IMG/VR virus record: IMGVR_UViG_3300036466_000025
Span: 1-39,650 of that record
DNA: 39,650 nt
Direction: 5' to 3' (one strand)
Origin: a virus
Positions 1 to 7,267 of the stretch are shown here, in pieces. Under the pieces are notes generated by a model. That model did not search any database. It was not told where the DNA came from and saw nothing but the letters and a program-made list of their open reading frames with translations. Made by a program: the position numbers and the translations under genes. Position 1 is the first letter of the stretch. The number at the start of each line of letters is the position of its first letter.

Positions 1-1
1 T

Positions 2-229
2 GACATTGGCGCACATGATGAAGTGATTAACCTAATGTCACGGATGGTGAATGATTTCAACAAGCCTGTCGAAAAGGTTGTTGTAGGCAAGAAGTATGTC
101 AACCCATTTGAAAAAGCCATGGGTTTGATAGCCGACAAAAAGAAACGCAGAGAGGAAGACGACCTTCGTTTCACTGATGAGCAGATGGTGTACCTGTGCG
201 ACCGTTTTATTAAGGAGTATGTAGAATGA
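2..229 (+). CDS. Hypothetical protein, 5' end cut by window edge
   Basis: The reading frame is open from base 2 with no stop before the TGA at 227-229, so the gene probably starts upstream of the window. A GTG at 23 could start a 68-residue product, but nothing shows that it is the real start. The visible 75 or so residues are charged, with a Lys/Arg/Glu/Asp-rich stretch (KKKRREEDD) in the middle, and no recognised domain. The stop overlaps the ATG of the next gene (ATGA), so it is the first visible gene of the amidotransferase/amidoligase operon. Function unknown. Confidence 0.6.
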   Translation, partial: DIGAHDEVINLMSRMVNDFNKPVEKVVVGKKYVNPFEKAMGLIADKKKRREEDDLRFTDEQMVYLCDRFIKEYVE

Positions 230-873
230 TTAAGGTGTTTATTGTTGGTGCAGATTACGCCATTGGTGATATGTTCCGTGAGCGTGGTTATGAGATAGTC
301 ACTGAGCTTAGTGACGCAGATATCGTGCAATTCACTGGAGGCGCTGACGTGTCCCCAGGTTTGTATGGTGAAGATGAGCATCCACGTACCTACTTCACCC
401 CGATGCGTGATGCAAATGAGAAGATGATTTATGACAATTGTCTTGCTATGGGAACCCCAATGCTGGGCATATGCCGTGGTGGTCAGTTCCTCAATGTTAT
501 GAACGGTGGCAAGTTGTATCAGGATGTTCGTGGACATGCCATGCAGGGGCTCCATGAATGCTTTGATTTGCTTACAGGACGTAGGCATATGGTTAGCTCC
601 ACTCACCATCAGATGATGCGAATGGGTGCGACTGGGAAGCTCCTAGCCATAGCTACGCACATTGGTAAGGACAAGCAACACATGGCAGATGGTCAGTGTG
701 TTACTGTTCATGACGATGTTGTAGACACAGAAGCTGTGTTCTATGAGAACTCAATCTCCCTGTGCTTCCAACCACATCCTGAGTATGGCTATGCTGCTGA
801 CTCATGCCGTGACCTGTACTTCTCATACATTGAGAAACTCATCTTGCCTTATTTGGGCTATGTCTCACGCTAA
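226..873 (+). CDS. Class I glutamine amidotransferase (peptidase C26-like)
   Basis: The 215-residue protein is a triad-type class I glutamine amidotransferase of the peptidase C26 / gamma-Glu-GABA hydrolase type. It has the nucleophile elbow GICRGGQ (Cys83) and the catalytic His184 and Glu186 in QPHPEYG, preceded by a FTGGADVSPGLYG segment typical of C26 proteins. Such enzymes release ammonia from glutamine or cleave gamma-glutamyl amides. The ATG overlaps the upstream stop as ATGA. It lies in the same run as a class II amidotransferase, two amidoligases and an ATP-grasp ligase, so it probably supplies ammonia to, or trims gamma-glutamyl products from, that pathway (inference). All three triad residues are present, so it should be active. 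The substrate cannot be read from the sequence. Confidence 0.88.
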   Translation: MIKVFIVGADYAIGDMFRERGYEIVTELSDADIVQFTGGADVSPGLYGEDEHPRTYFTPMRDANEKMIYDNCLAMGTPMLGICRGGQFLNVMNGGKLYQDVRGHAMQGLHECFDLLTGRRHMVSSTHHQMMRMGATGKLLAIATHIGKDKQHMADGQCVTVHDDVVDTEAVFYENSISLCFQPHPEYGYAADSCRDLYFSYIEKLILPYLGYVSR

Positions 874-883
874 GGGGTGTGTT

Positions 884-1057
884 ATGAAACGTGAAGTAGG
901 TTTCTATTGGGTAATGTATGAGCTAGATGAGTGGACTGTCGGCCATTACGATGACGGATGGAAACGTCCGTGGTCGTTAGTTGGTAGCTATGATCCAATT
1001 TCGGAGGACGAGCTGCATGTCATCGGAGATAAGATAGATTATCCAGCGCCTCAATAA
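884..1057 (+). CDS. Small hypothetical protein (57 aa)
   Basis: I start this at ATG 884, which follows a strong AAGGGG ribosome site at 872-877; longer in-frame starts would lie deep inside the upstream amidotransferase gene. The product is 57 residues, rich in Trp, Tyr and acidic residues (FYWVMYELDEWTVGHYDDGW), and ends in a Pro-rich tail. It looks like the small compact Trp-rich proteins common in phages, but I do not recognise the family. It is the last gene before the 51-base spacer holding the repeated element, so it may end one transcription unit. Confidence 0.7.
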   Translation: MKREVGFYWVMYELDEWTVGHYDDGWKRPWSLVGSYDPISEDELHVIGDKIDYPAPQ

Positions 1058-1098
1058 GGGGTGCTAAAATCCGTAATTTTTGCCACAAAATATTTTGG
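1058..1098 (+). promoter_or_regulatory. Repeated intergenic element, copy A
   Basis: This 41-base stretch starts directly after the stop of the 57-residue gene. It reads GGGGTGCTAAAAT, then CCGTA, then ATTTTTGCCA, then CAAAATATTTTGG. Aligned without gaps to 7268-7308 it matches at 30 of 41 positions. It ends in the perfect dyad CAAAATATTTTG (1086-1097), and it also has AAAAT...ATTTT arms at 1066-1080. The first base of the next gene's start codon is 11 bases downstream, with a GGAG ribosome site partly inside the element. It could be a phage-specific promoter, an operator or an RNA leader control; the sequence alone does not decide. Confidence 0.6.
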
Positions 1099-1108
1099 AG
1101 AAACAGAT

Positions 1109-2494
1109 ATGTGTGGATTAGTAGGCGTCGTTGGCGCTATTGACGATAAAATCAAGAAAGCTTTCAACGATATGTTGGTATTAGACGTAATACGCGGCCA
1201 CCATTCAACTGGTGTGTGCACCGTTAACCGTTACGGTGGTGAGGTGAGCGTTGTCAAGAAGGTGGGGACACCTGACCAGTTGTTCGACAGCAAAGCGTAT
1301 GATGCAGCAATGCTGGCATCTAAATCAGTCCTTATGGGACATAATCGCTGGGCTACTAAAGGCTCTGTTACAGTAGCCAATGCCCATCCTTTTGAGTTCG
1401 ATACACTGGTTGGTGCTCACAACGGCACCCTTCGCCAACAATCTTTGTTAGATGACCATGCCAAGTTCACTGTAGATAGTGAGAACCTGTTCTATCACAT
1501 GGACAAGAATGGTGTGGAAGACACTATCGCAAAGCTCAACGGCGCCTACGCTCTAACGTGGTACGACAAAACTGACAACACAGTTAACTTCTGCCGTAAT
1601 GATGAGCGGCCACTTGTTGCCTGTTACACTAAGGACCGCAAGACAATGTTCTGGGCATCTGAGGCTTGGATGATTACTGTTGCAACAACCCGTCGCAGCA
1701 TTGAAATCACAGACATCTTCAAGATTGATGTTGACAAGCACTACAAAGTACACATCCCTAAGACTGTTGGCATTGTTCAGCAGCCTTTTGAGATAGAAGA
1801 TTTTGTAGTGACACCAGTAAAGCCTTTTCGCACACTCCCAGCGGTCAGCAAGACGACCTCGACTACCTCAAATGGTGGCTCGACCAGTGGGCGACAAACA
1901 ACGGCTGGGACGACGATCATCTCTAACTCTAGCGTGGGAAAGTACGCAGGGGTTGGCTCAGGGAAAAGCTCGCCAGACTTATCAGCATACTCTGATTTCC
2001 TCGGACAGACGGTTGAGTTTATTGTAAGGGGTGATGAAGTTGATGAAGAGACTGGTGAGATATTTATCGACTGTGAAGCTGTAGACGACCCCGATATAAA
2101 CATTCGTGCTTATGTCCAGCCACGTACAACGCAATGGCATGAGATGCTTCTCAATGACGAGGTGTACCAAGGCACCCCTAAGATGTTCAAGTCACGACAA
2201 GGTGGTTATCTTGTCCTTGATTTACGCACTATCCGTGAGATTCCTGGTCTTGCAGAAGAGCTGGCCTCTGCTGCCGAGGATGAGGACGAGACACTAATCA
2301 AGGTGTATGGTGGTCGCATGGTTAGTCGTCGTACATTCCTGTACCTTGTTGACCACGGGTGTGGTTGGTGTGGTAGTCCGATTGATGAGTCAGACTTCGG
2401 TGAAATTCAATGGGTTGATGCAGACACTTGCATGTGTCCAACGTGTTGCAACAATCCTGACGTTAAGGTTTATTATAGCCATATATTGAGGTGA
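1109..2494 (+). CDS. Class II glutamine amidotransferase with C-terminal Zn-ribbon-like region
   Basis: I choose ATG 1109 because class II (Ntn-type) amidotransferases need Cys as residue 2, exposed after Met removal, and the protein here begins MCGLVG. A GGAG ribosome site lies 8 bases upstream. Of 461 residues, about 1-215 form the amidotransferase domain: GHNRWATKG (77-85), AHPF (92-95), GAHNGT (102-107) and DSENL (123-127), like the glutaminase halves of GlmS, PurF and AsnB. A Ser/Thr/Gly-rich linker follows (about 247-290), then an unfamiliar region. The C-terminus has a CxxC (418, 421) and a Cys cluster (441, 443, 446, 447) that could bind zinc. No sugar isomerase or synthetase domain is present, so ammonia is presumably used by a partner such as the ligases encoded downstream. 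Confidence 0.88.
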   Translation: MCGLVGVVGAIDDKIKKAFNDMLVLDVIRGHHSTGVCTVNRYGGEVSVVKKVGTPDQLFDSKAYDAAMLASKSVLMGHNRWATKGSVTVANAHPFEFDTLVGAHNGTLRQQSLLDDHAKFTVDSENLFYHMDKNGVEDTIAKLNGAYALTWYDKTDNTVNFCRNDERPLVACYTKDRKTMFWASEAWMITVATTRRSIEITDIFKIDVDKHYKVHIPKTVGIVQQPFEIEDFVVTPVKPFRTLPAVSKTTSTTSNGGSTSGRQTTAGTTIISNSSVGKYAGVGSGKSSPDLSAYSDFLGQTVEFIVRGDEVDEETGEIFIDCEAVDDPDINIRAYVQPRTTQWHEMLLNDEVYQGTPKMFKSRQGGYLVLDLRTIREIPGLAEELASAAEDEDETLIKVYGGRMVSRRTFLYLVDHGCGWCGSPIDESDFGEIQWVDADTCMCPTCCNNPDVKVYYSHILR

Positions 2495-2496
2495 TT

Positions 2497-3324
2497 ATGC
2501 AAGTAGGTAAATATGAATTCCTGTTAGGTGCCGACCCTGAATTGTTCATCAAGGACGGCAAAGGGAAACTGGTTAGTGCTTGGGACATGGTGCCCGGTAC
2601 TAAGGACGAGCCACACAAAGTGCGTTGTGGTGCTGTCCAACACGATGGTTTGGCCGCTGAGTTTAATATAAAACCTGCTGCCACTGAGCGTGCATTCAAG
2701 TCAAACTTGACTGCTGTTCAAAACCAACTGCTGGCCTTGTTGCCAGCCAATCATAGTCTGCACGCCATTCCAACGGCACACTTCGGCAAAGCCTTCCTCA
2801 AGAAGCAGCCTGTTGAAGCGTTGGAACTTGGTTGTGACCCAGACTACAATGCATACAGCGGTGAAGTTAACCCACGTCCAGACGCTGGCGAGGTTGATTT
2901 CCGTACTGGTGCTGGCCACATCCACATTGGTTGGTGTGATGGAGTCGAACCACTCCTCCCAGCTCACTTTGAGGCGTGCCGTTTCTTGGTGAAGGAGCTT
3001 GATGCTCGTCTGGGTGTACTGTCCCTCCTGTGGGACGACGACAAGGAACGTCGTATCCTGTATGGAAAGGCGGGCTGTTTCCGCCCTAAGCCTTACGGTG
3101 TTGAGTATCGCACACTGTCAAACAAGTGGCTGACTAGCCCTAAACTGGTTGGGTTTGTGTACAACATGACCATTGATGCAATCCGGGCATGTGTCACAGG
3201 TAAAGACCTGTGGCACACCGTGTTCAATGCACAACCTTCCATCAACAAAGACAATGTGACTTTTGCAAAAGATGTCGCCCGTCATTTTAAAGTTGAGGTG
3301 CCAAATGTACGGAAAGGACGCTGA
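2497..3324 (+). CDS. phiEco32-like COOH-NH2 ligase (type 2 amidoligase)
   Basis: The start is ATG 2497, 5 bases after a GAGG site that overlaps the previous stop. The 275-residue product has the layout of the phiEco32-like COOH-NH2 ligase family, a branch of the glutamine synthetase / gamma-glutamylcysteine synthetase fold: GADPELF (11-17), DGLAAEF (50-56), GCDPDYNAY (112-120), GAGHIHIGW (138-146) and GVEYRTLSNKW (201-211). The acidic and His residues match the metal and ATP-binding positions expected of this fold. These enzymes are predicted to join a carboxylate to an amine using ATP. It sits between the class II amidotransferase and a second amidoligase. Family assignment is from remembered motifs, with no search. 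Confidence 0.82.
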   Translation: MQVGKYEFLLGADPELFIKDGKGKLVSAWDMVPGTKDEPHKVRCGAVQHDGLAAEFNIKPAATERAFKSNLTAVQNQLLALLPANHSLHAIPTAHFGKAFLKKQPVEALELGCDPDYNAYSGEVNPRPDAGEVDFRTGAGHIHIGWCDGVEPLLPAHFEACRFLVKELDARLGVLSLLWDDDKERRILYGKAGCFRPKPYGVEYRTLSNKWLTSPKLVGFVYNMTIDAIRACVTGKDLWHTVFNAQPSINKDNVTFAKDVARHFKVEVPNVRKGR

Positions 3325-3853
3325 TTATGCAGGCTCTCGTCTTAACGGAACCGTAGTACGTTACGGCGAAGACCCTGTGATGGTTCAACATGTCGATGAA
3401 AATGTCGTGTGTCATTGCTATGTGCTTGACACTGGCAAAGAGATTCAAGTGCCGTTAAGTGACCTGAATCTTTTACCTGTCCCTCTCGGATACATCAACT
3501 CACCCGGTCGTCATGCGTATTACGCTGTGAGACGCCCTATGAGACGAGATTGGAGACAAGGGCTACGGTACAACAGCATGGTGATTACAGACCGTCCTGT
3601 TGCTCCTGAGGAGATACCGTGGATTGACATTGCACGTACCATCCGGGGTAAATACCCCACGTTCAAAGAGTTGGTGGAATCCCTTGAGCGTGATGAGTTG
3701 ACCAAAACCACCGCATGGTCACGGCAGTATGCCCTGACTCCAGAAGCCACAGTGAAATATTGTGGCATGACAATTGGCCACCTTAAGAACGGAACTCTTA
3801 TCTTCAAAGAAGACTTCACTTACCTAAAAGAGTCGTTCGAGGAGACGTTATGA
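3305..3853 (+). CDS. Amidoligase-operon companion protein, unknown function
   Basis: ATG 3305 follows a GAGGTG site at 3295-3300 and lies inside the end of the upstream ligase gene. The 182-residue product opens with a region that looks beta-rich (NGTVVRYGEDPVMVQHVDE, then a segment ending PLSDLNLLPVPLG), which may be a small barrel. A basic middle part follows (VRRPMRRDWRQGLRY), and then a mixed helical C-terminal half. No catalytic motif is recognised. It overlaps the genes on both sides (20 bases upstream, ATGA downstream), so its product is probably needed in step with the two ligases, perhaps as a carrier, substrate-binding or scaffold subunit. That role is inferred from position only. 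Confidence 0.8.
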   Translation: MYGKDADYAGSRLNGTVVRYGEDPVMVQHVDENVVCHCYVLDTGKEIQVPLSDLNLLPVPLGYINSPGRHAYYAVRRPMRRDWRQGLRYNSMVITDRPVAPEEIPWIDIARTIRGKYPTFKELVESLERDELTKTTAWSRQYALTPEATVKYCGMTIGHLKNGTLIFKEDFTYLKESFEETL

Positions 3854-4740
3854 AGACTGTAATCGACTGGTTCAATATCCCGCGTGAGTATCACCAGAAA
3901 GGTGAGGTAGGTATTGAGATTGAAGTGGAGGGGCGACGCCTTCCACAAGCTCCCAAGTATTGGAGAGCAGACTACGATGGCAGTCTACGTGGGGCTGAGA
4001 ACTTGGAATACGTTCTCACCAAGCCATTGTCACGTAACGCCAGCCGTGTCGCCCTTGGCTATCTTAAGCGTGCTTTCAAAGAAAACAAAAGCACAATTGA
4101 TGATACTGTAAGGGCTGGCATTCACATTCATATCAATGTGCAAGAGCTCAACATCGTTGAGGTGTACAACATGATGTGTCTGTATTTGGTCATGGAACCG
4201 CTGCTCATCAAGTATTGCGGAGAAGGACGGGAAGGAAACCTGTTCTGTCTTCGAGCAATGGATGCACCATTTCTATTGCACATGCTGAGCCGAGCGGCAC
4301 GTCGCCGTCACTTCCGTGAACTTGTATCAGACAACTTACGCTATGCGTCCATGAATGTGAAAGCACTGGGTCAGTACGGAAGTCTGGAGTTCAGGGCACT
4401 GCGCTCTACCTCTGACATGGAGCGTATCAACAAGTGGGTGGAACTGCTTCTGTGCATCAAGGATGCTGCTAAGAAGTTCGCCGACCCTGTAGATGTAATC
4501 AATAGCTTTAGTCTTGATGGCCAAGATGCGTTTATCAATAACGTATTTGGTGGCAACGCTGAGCTGGTCAAGGGATTGTCCGATGATTACCAAGTGTTAA
4601 TGCAAGCCGGTATGCGCTGTTCACAAGATGTTGCGTTCAGCGTAAACTGGCAAGCTTTCTTGGAACCAGAGATGGTTGAGATTGGTGGGCTTAAGTTCCC
4701 TAAAAATATGTGGTTTGATGAGCCACAACATGATTGGTAA
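3850..4740 (+). CDS. Amidoligase_2-type ligase
   Basis: The 296-residue product has the signature of the Amidoligase_2 family, also in the glutamine synthetase-like fold: GIEIEVE (21-27), the DYDGSL (41-46) and LEYV (52-55) pair, AGIHIHIN (89-96), and a C-terminal LRYASMNV followed by YGSLEFRALRST. The Glu and His residues of these motifs are the expected Mg-ATP ligands. Members are predicted to form amide or peptide bonds. The start codon overlaps the previous stop (ATGA), showing tight coupling. Two amidoligases of different subfamilies plus an ATP-grasp enzyme in one operon suggest successive ligation steps. The substrate is unknown. Confidence 0.85.
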   Translation: MKTVIDWFNIPREYHQKGEVGIEIEVEGRRLPQAPKYWRADYDGSLRGAENLEYVLTKPLSRNASRVALGYLKRAFKENKSTIDDTVRAGIHIHINVQELNIVEVYNMMCLYLVMEPLLIKYCGEGREGNLFCLRAMDAPFLLHMLSRAARRRHFRELVSDNLRYASMNVKALGQYGSLEFRALRSTSDMERINKWVELLLCIKDAAKKFADPVDVINSFSLDGQDAFINNVFGGNAELVKGLSDDYQVLMQAGMRCSQDVAFSVNWQAFLEPEMVEIGGLKFPKNMWFDEPQHDW

Positions 4741-4752
4741 GAGAGGTTGAAA

Positions 4753-5526
4753 ATGGCTAAAGTATTTATTGCTCCGTACAAAATGGGTAGTGAGTCTGCA
4801 AAGGCTCTGTCACAAGAAATTGGTGCGCTTCGTATACGTAACGAGCGCTCTAAGTTCAAGGGCAATCCAAACAAGGTGGTTATTAACTGGGGTTGTTCAA
4901 AGCTTTCTGATGAAGCAATGAAGTGCCGGGTTATCAACCATCCAGATGCTGTCTCTATTGCAGCTAACAAGTTGAAGTTCTTCAACAAAATCAATGAAGT
5001 GGGGGGCGTACGTGTCCCAGAAACAACCACCGACAAAGCTGTCGTACAAGATTGGCTACGTGACGGCAGCTCTGTTGTTTGTCGTACTATCCTCAACGGT
5101 AATAGTGGTGCTGGTATCGTCCTTGTGGAGCCTGGCGATGACGTTGAGGTGGTAAACGCACCGTTGTACGTCAAGTATGTTCCTAAGAAACAGGAGTACC
5201 GTGTCCATGTTCGTGGTGGTGAGGTGGTTGACGTACAACGAAAAGCACGCCGTAAGGAGACGCCTGACGACCAAGTGAATTGGAAGATTCGCAACCATGA
5301 CAATGGCTTCATATTTGCTCGTCAGGACATTGACTGTCCTGATGATGTGAAGGCTCAAGCATTGGGAGCTGTTGAAGCCATTGGACTGGACTTTGGTGCT
5401 GTTGATGTCATCTTTAATGAGAAGGCACAACAAGCGTATGTATTGGAAGTCAACACAGCCCCCGGCCTGAGTGGGACAACACTGGAAGGTTATGCTAAGG
5501 CATTTGGAGGACTGAAGGATGCGTAA
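4753..5526 (+). CDS. ATP-grasp ligase (RimK / D-Ala-D-Ala ligase-like)
   Basis: I start at ATG 4753 rather than TTG 4747 because the GAGAGG stretch at 4741-4746 then has normal spacing. The 257-residue protein shows ATP-grasp features: a Lys near residue 73 (ANKLKFF), a glycine-rich loop RTILNGNSGAGI (111-122), the hinge strand YVKYVPKKQEYRVHV (139-153), DFGAVDV (213-219) and the metal-binding end LEVNTAPGLSGTT (231-243). The short N-terminal part is smaller than in RimK or Ddl. ATP-grasp ligases activate a carboxylate as an acyl phosphate and join it to an amine. It is the last enzyme of the amide-chemistry run, and the next gene overlaps it by 8 bases. Confidence 0.87.
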   Translation: MAKVFIAPYKMGSESAKALSQEIGALRIRNERSKFKGNPNKVVINWGCSKLSDEAMKCRVINHPDAVSIAANKLKFFNKINEVGGVRVPETTTDKAVVQDWLRDGSSVVCRTILNGNSGAGIVLVEPGDDVEVVNAPLYVKYVPKKQEYRVHVRGGEVVDVQRKARRKETPDDQVNWKIRNHDNGFIFARQDIDCPDDVKAQALGAVEAIGLDFGAVDVIFNEKAQQAYVLEVNTAPGLSGTTLEGYAKAFGGLKDA

Positions 5527-5701
5527 GGAAGGGATCTATGCCGTTGTCCTACATAATGGAAATAAACGGGAGTTCAGTGATGTTCGCCCGTTCACTGATA
5601 GTAGTGGTGCATTGCATATGTTGCGTACAGGCCGTAGTGGCGAAGTAGTGTGCATGGCAGCTTATGCAGATGGTGTTTGGTCAAAAGTGGAGAGAGTGTA
5701 G
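5519..5701 (+). CDS. Small hypothetical protein (60 aa)
   Basis: This 60-residue product starts at ATG 5519, inside the last codons of the ATP-grasp gene, with a GGAGG site 8 bases upstream. It begins MRKEGIYAVVLHNGNKREFSDVRPF, broken here by position rather than domain: a short N-terminal strand-rich part, then a GRSGEVVCMAAYADGVWSK segment that may be a beta hairpin. No family recognised. Tight overlap upstream and only 1 base to the next gene argue that it is translated. It may be a small regulator or accessory factor. Confidence 0.65.
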   Translation: MRKEGIYAVVLHNGNKREFSDVRPFTDSSGALHMLRTGRSGEVVCMAAYADGVWSKVERV

Positions 5702-5702
5702 T

Positions 5703-6185
5703 ATGTCATTGAATCAAATGATGGATGATTTCATGGGTGTTTATCAAGTGGAGCACACGGCTTTCGATGGGAAGAACAGCCGTGACATGCTTTCTTTAAT
5801 TGCCGATGAAATGGTGGAGCTTGAGCAAGAGCTTTATAATGGCTCATACAACCCACTAGGCGACAGCGTTATCAACAAGGGTGATGTTGTCAAGGAGACT
5901 ATTGATGTGCTCTACGTCGCTGCTCAGCGCCTAAGACGCATGGGGGTTGATGTTGATGCAGCACTAGCTGAGGTACACAGCTCAAACATGAGTAAATCTG
6001 TCCCTATAGACAAGCTAGTTGAAGAGACTGAGCTCGCAAGAGAGCGGTATCCGCACGTTGTTGGTGTCCAAACATCAGATACAACTGGCGTATTGCGTGA
6101 CACTGACACAGGTAAGGTTGTTAAGCCAACTACTTACACCGCTGCTGTAATTGAAGAGGGTGTACATTATGGAACATCTTCCTGA
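5703..6185 (+). CDS. MazG / phosphoribosyl-ATP pyrophosphohydrolase-like protein
   Basis: The start is ATG 5703, two codon frames away from the upstream ORF and preceded by GGAGAG; the longer in-frame start lies inside the previous gene. The 160-residue protein has the all-alpha NTP pyrophosphatase pattern: DEMVELEQEL (35-44) and KETIDVLYV (64-72) provide the Glu/Asp metal ligands, and VHSSNMSK (91-98) is typical of the PRA-PH/HisE branch seen in many phages. Such enzymes split nucleoside triphosphates or related compounds into monophosphate and pyrophosphate. Possible roles are house-cleaning of odd nucleotides or lowering an alarmone. The C-terminal 50 residues look like a flexible tail. 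Confidence 0.8.
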   Translation: MSLNQMMDDFMGVYQVEHTAFDGKNSRDMLSLIADEMVELEQELYNGSYNPLGDSVINKGDVVKETIDVLYVAAQRLRRMGVDVDAALAEVHSSNMSKSVPIDKLVEETELARERYPHVVGVQTSDTTGVLRDTDTGKVVKPTTYTAAVIEEGVHYGTSS

Positions 6186-6411
6186 TGGCACAGTGGTTAG
6201 GCTTAAACCACTAGAGAACAGGGGCTGGTATAAAGAAGTTTATTGCAGTCGGCAGATGTCAAAGATGTCAAAAGAAAGAATTGGTGGTGTTATTGTTGAA
6301 CCAGTTCCTATGATTGATGATGCATACAAGATACAGTTCACTGACTCTAATGAGGTGAGTGAGTGGACTTGGAGCGACGAAATGTTTGATGTGATTCACA
6401 TCCCTAAATAA
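6169..6411 (+). CDS. Small hypothetical protein (80 aa)
   Basis: ATG 6169 follows AGAGGG at 6155-6160 and overlaps the MazG-like gene by 17 bases. The 80-residue product starts MEHLPDGTVVRLKPL, which reads like the first strand of a small SH3-like or KOW-like barrel, and ends with a Trp-containing acidic stretch (SEWTWSDEMFDVIHIP). This resembles the neighbouring gene's RWAWSVDMV segment, so the two may be distant relatives. No function can be named. Confidence 0.7.
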   Translation: MEHLPDGTVVRLKPLENRGWYKEVYCSRQMSKMSKERIGGVIVEPVPMIDDAYKIQFTDSNEVSEWTWSDEMFDVIHIPK

Positions 6412-6421
6412 GGAAACAATT

Positions 6422-6889
6422 ATGGATATTAACGTTGGGGACAAACTCGTAATCAAGTGCGCAAATGAGATTCCTGAGTACCCACAGTTTGGTTTTAACA
6501 ATGACATGAAGAAGTATTGTGGAAAAACTGTGACAGTTGTTAGGCTTGACCCACGTGCACCGGGAAAACCACTCATCGGGATTAAGGAAGATGGTGGTCG
6601 GTGGGCATGGTCTGTTGACATGGTTAAGGAAGTGCTTGATAAAAAGAATCCAAACGCAATCAAGACTTTGGATAAGTTAGATAACCGCTCTCTGTTCCGT
6701 GTAGGTGGCTTATTTGAAGGGAAGGCACGTGTTTGTAAGGTTGCTTTTACAGATGCCGCTGGGTATGTTCCAAGTGTAATCTTCATCACAATGGCTGGCC
6801 CTGTGGGGAGCGTCACATTGGAAGAGGTAGTTTTGACCAATAAGCTGAGGTCTGGTGAAGTAACAATCATGTGTATTGAGAGGGGGTGA
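6422..6889 (+). CDS. Small SH3-like domain protein (155 aa)
   Basis: The 155-residue product has an N-terminal segment of the type often seen in small phage SH3-like barrels: VGDKLVIK near residue 5, KKYCGKTVTVVRL around 30-42, and an EDGGRWAWSVDMVKEV end near 56-71. The remaining half has no recognisable motif. The ATG follows an AAGGAA site. Comparable N-terminal patterns appear in the gene at 6169 and in those at 6892 and 13985, so the phage carries several small proteins that may be paralogs. Role unknown; binding to host protein or nucleic acid is only a guess. Confidence 0.72.
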   Translation: MDINVGDKLVIKCANEIPEYPQFGFNNDMKKYCGKTVTVVRLDPRAPGKPLIGIKEDGGRWAWSVDMVKEVLDKKNPNAIKTLDKLDNRSLFRVGGLFEGKARVCKVAFTDAAGYVPSVIFITMAGPVGSVTLEEVVLTNKLRSGEVTIMCIERG

Positions 6890-6891
6890 TT

Positions 6892-7116
6892 ATGGCACGC
6901 TATGAAGTTGGTGCACGTGTTCGCATTAATCAGTTGAGCGAGTACCACAACAAAGGGGACTACAATCCAAAGTACACTGTTCACGGCACTGTCACTAAAA
7001 ATGACCGTTGTGCTGGGAAAGATTACGATGGAGAACATCACCAGTATCAGGTAGAATGGGATAACGGTATAAGTAACTGTTATCGTCACAAGGACCTAGT
7101 TCCTGTGGGGGGCTGA
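6892..7116 (+). CDS. Small SH3-like protein (74 aa)
   Basis: ATG 6892 is preferred over GTG 6886 because a purine-rich GAGAGGGGGTG site lies directly upstream at normal spacing. The 74-residue product begins MARYEVGARVRINQL, then shows YTVHGTV, YQVEWDNGISNCYRHKDLVP. This is the classic pattern of a single SH3-like barrel (VGxRVRI ... GTV ... VxWDNG ... L), as in many phage proteins of unknown role. It overlaps nothing but follows the previous stop by 2 bases, so it is cotranscribed. Confidence 0.75.
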   Translation: MARYEVGARVRINQLSEYHNKGDYNPKYTVHGTVTKNDRCAGKDYDGEHHQYQVEWDNGISNCYRHKDLVPVGG

Positions 7117-7117
7117 G

Positions 7118-7258
7118 ATGTTGACATTAATGGACTTCTATAACAACCCATCCAAGTATCAGTACAATCTGCACTACGCTTGGAGACTTGCAATAGTCGA
7201 AGTGGTTAGTTATGTCGCTGTTGGTGTATTGCTTGGTGTTCTTCTAGCAAGCGCCTGA
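7118..7258 (+). CDS. Small membrane protein (46 aa)
   Basis: ATG 7118 follows a G-rich ribosome site (GGGGGG at 7107-7112) and opens a 46-codon frame ending at TGA 7256-7258. The first 24 residues are polar (MLTLMDFYNNPSKYQYNLHY); the last 22 form one hydrophobic helix (about 25-45, IVEVVSYVAVGVLLGVLLA). It is too short for a usual length cutoff but sits 1 base after the previous gene's stop. The likely location is the host inner membrane. It is the last gene before the second copy of the repeated intergenic element. Confidence 0.62.
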   Translation: MLTLMDFYNNPSKYQYNLHYAWRLAIVEVVSYVAVGVLLGVLLASA

Positions 7259-7267
7259 TTTAAAAGG

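Noticed and set aside
743-883. Longer N-terminus for the 57-residue protein
   Set aside because: The extension lies wholly inside the class I amidotransferase gene, is Ser/His/Cys-rich shadow sequence, and ATG 884 has the ribosome site.
1061-1108. GTG 1061 start for the class II amidotransferase
   Set aside because: It would put 16 residues before the catalytic Cys, which must be N-terminal in this family.
4587-5312. Long minus-strand open frame (241 codons) opposite the ATP-grasp and amidoligase genes
   Set aside because: It is antisense to clear ATP-grasp and amidoligase motifs, has no ribosome site, and its protein is Ser/Thr/Arg-rich low-complexity as expected of a shadow frame.
6268-7089. 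273-codon minus-strand open frame opposite small plus-strand genes
   Set aside because: Plus-strand genes here have ribosome sites and tight spacing; the antisense frame has no recognisable domain or start signal.
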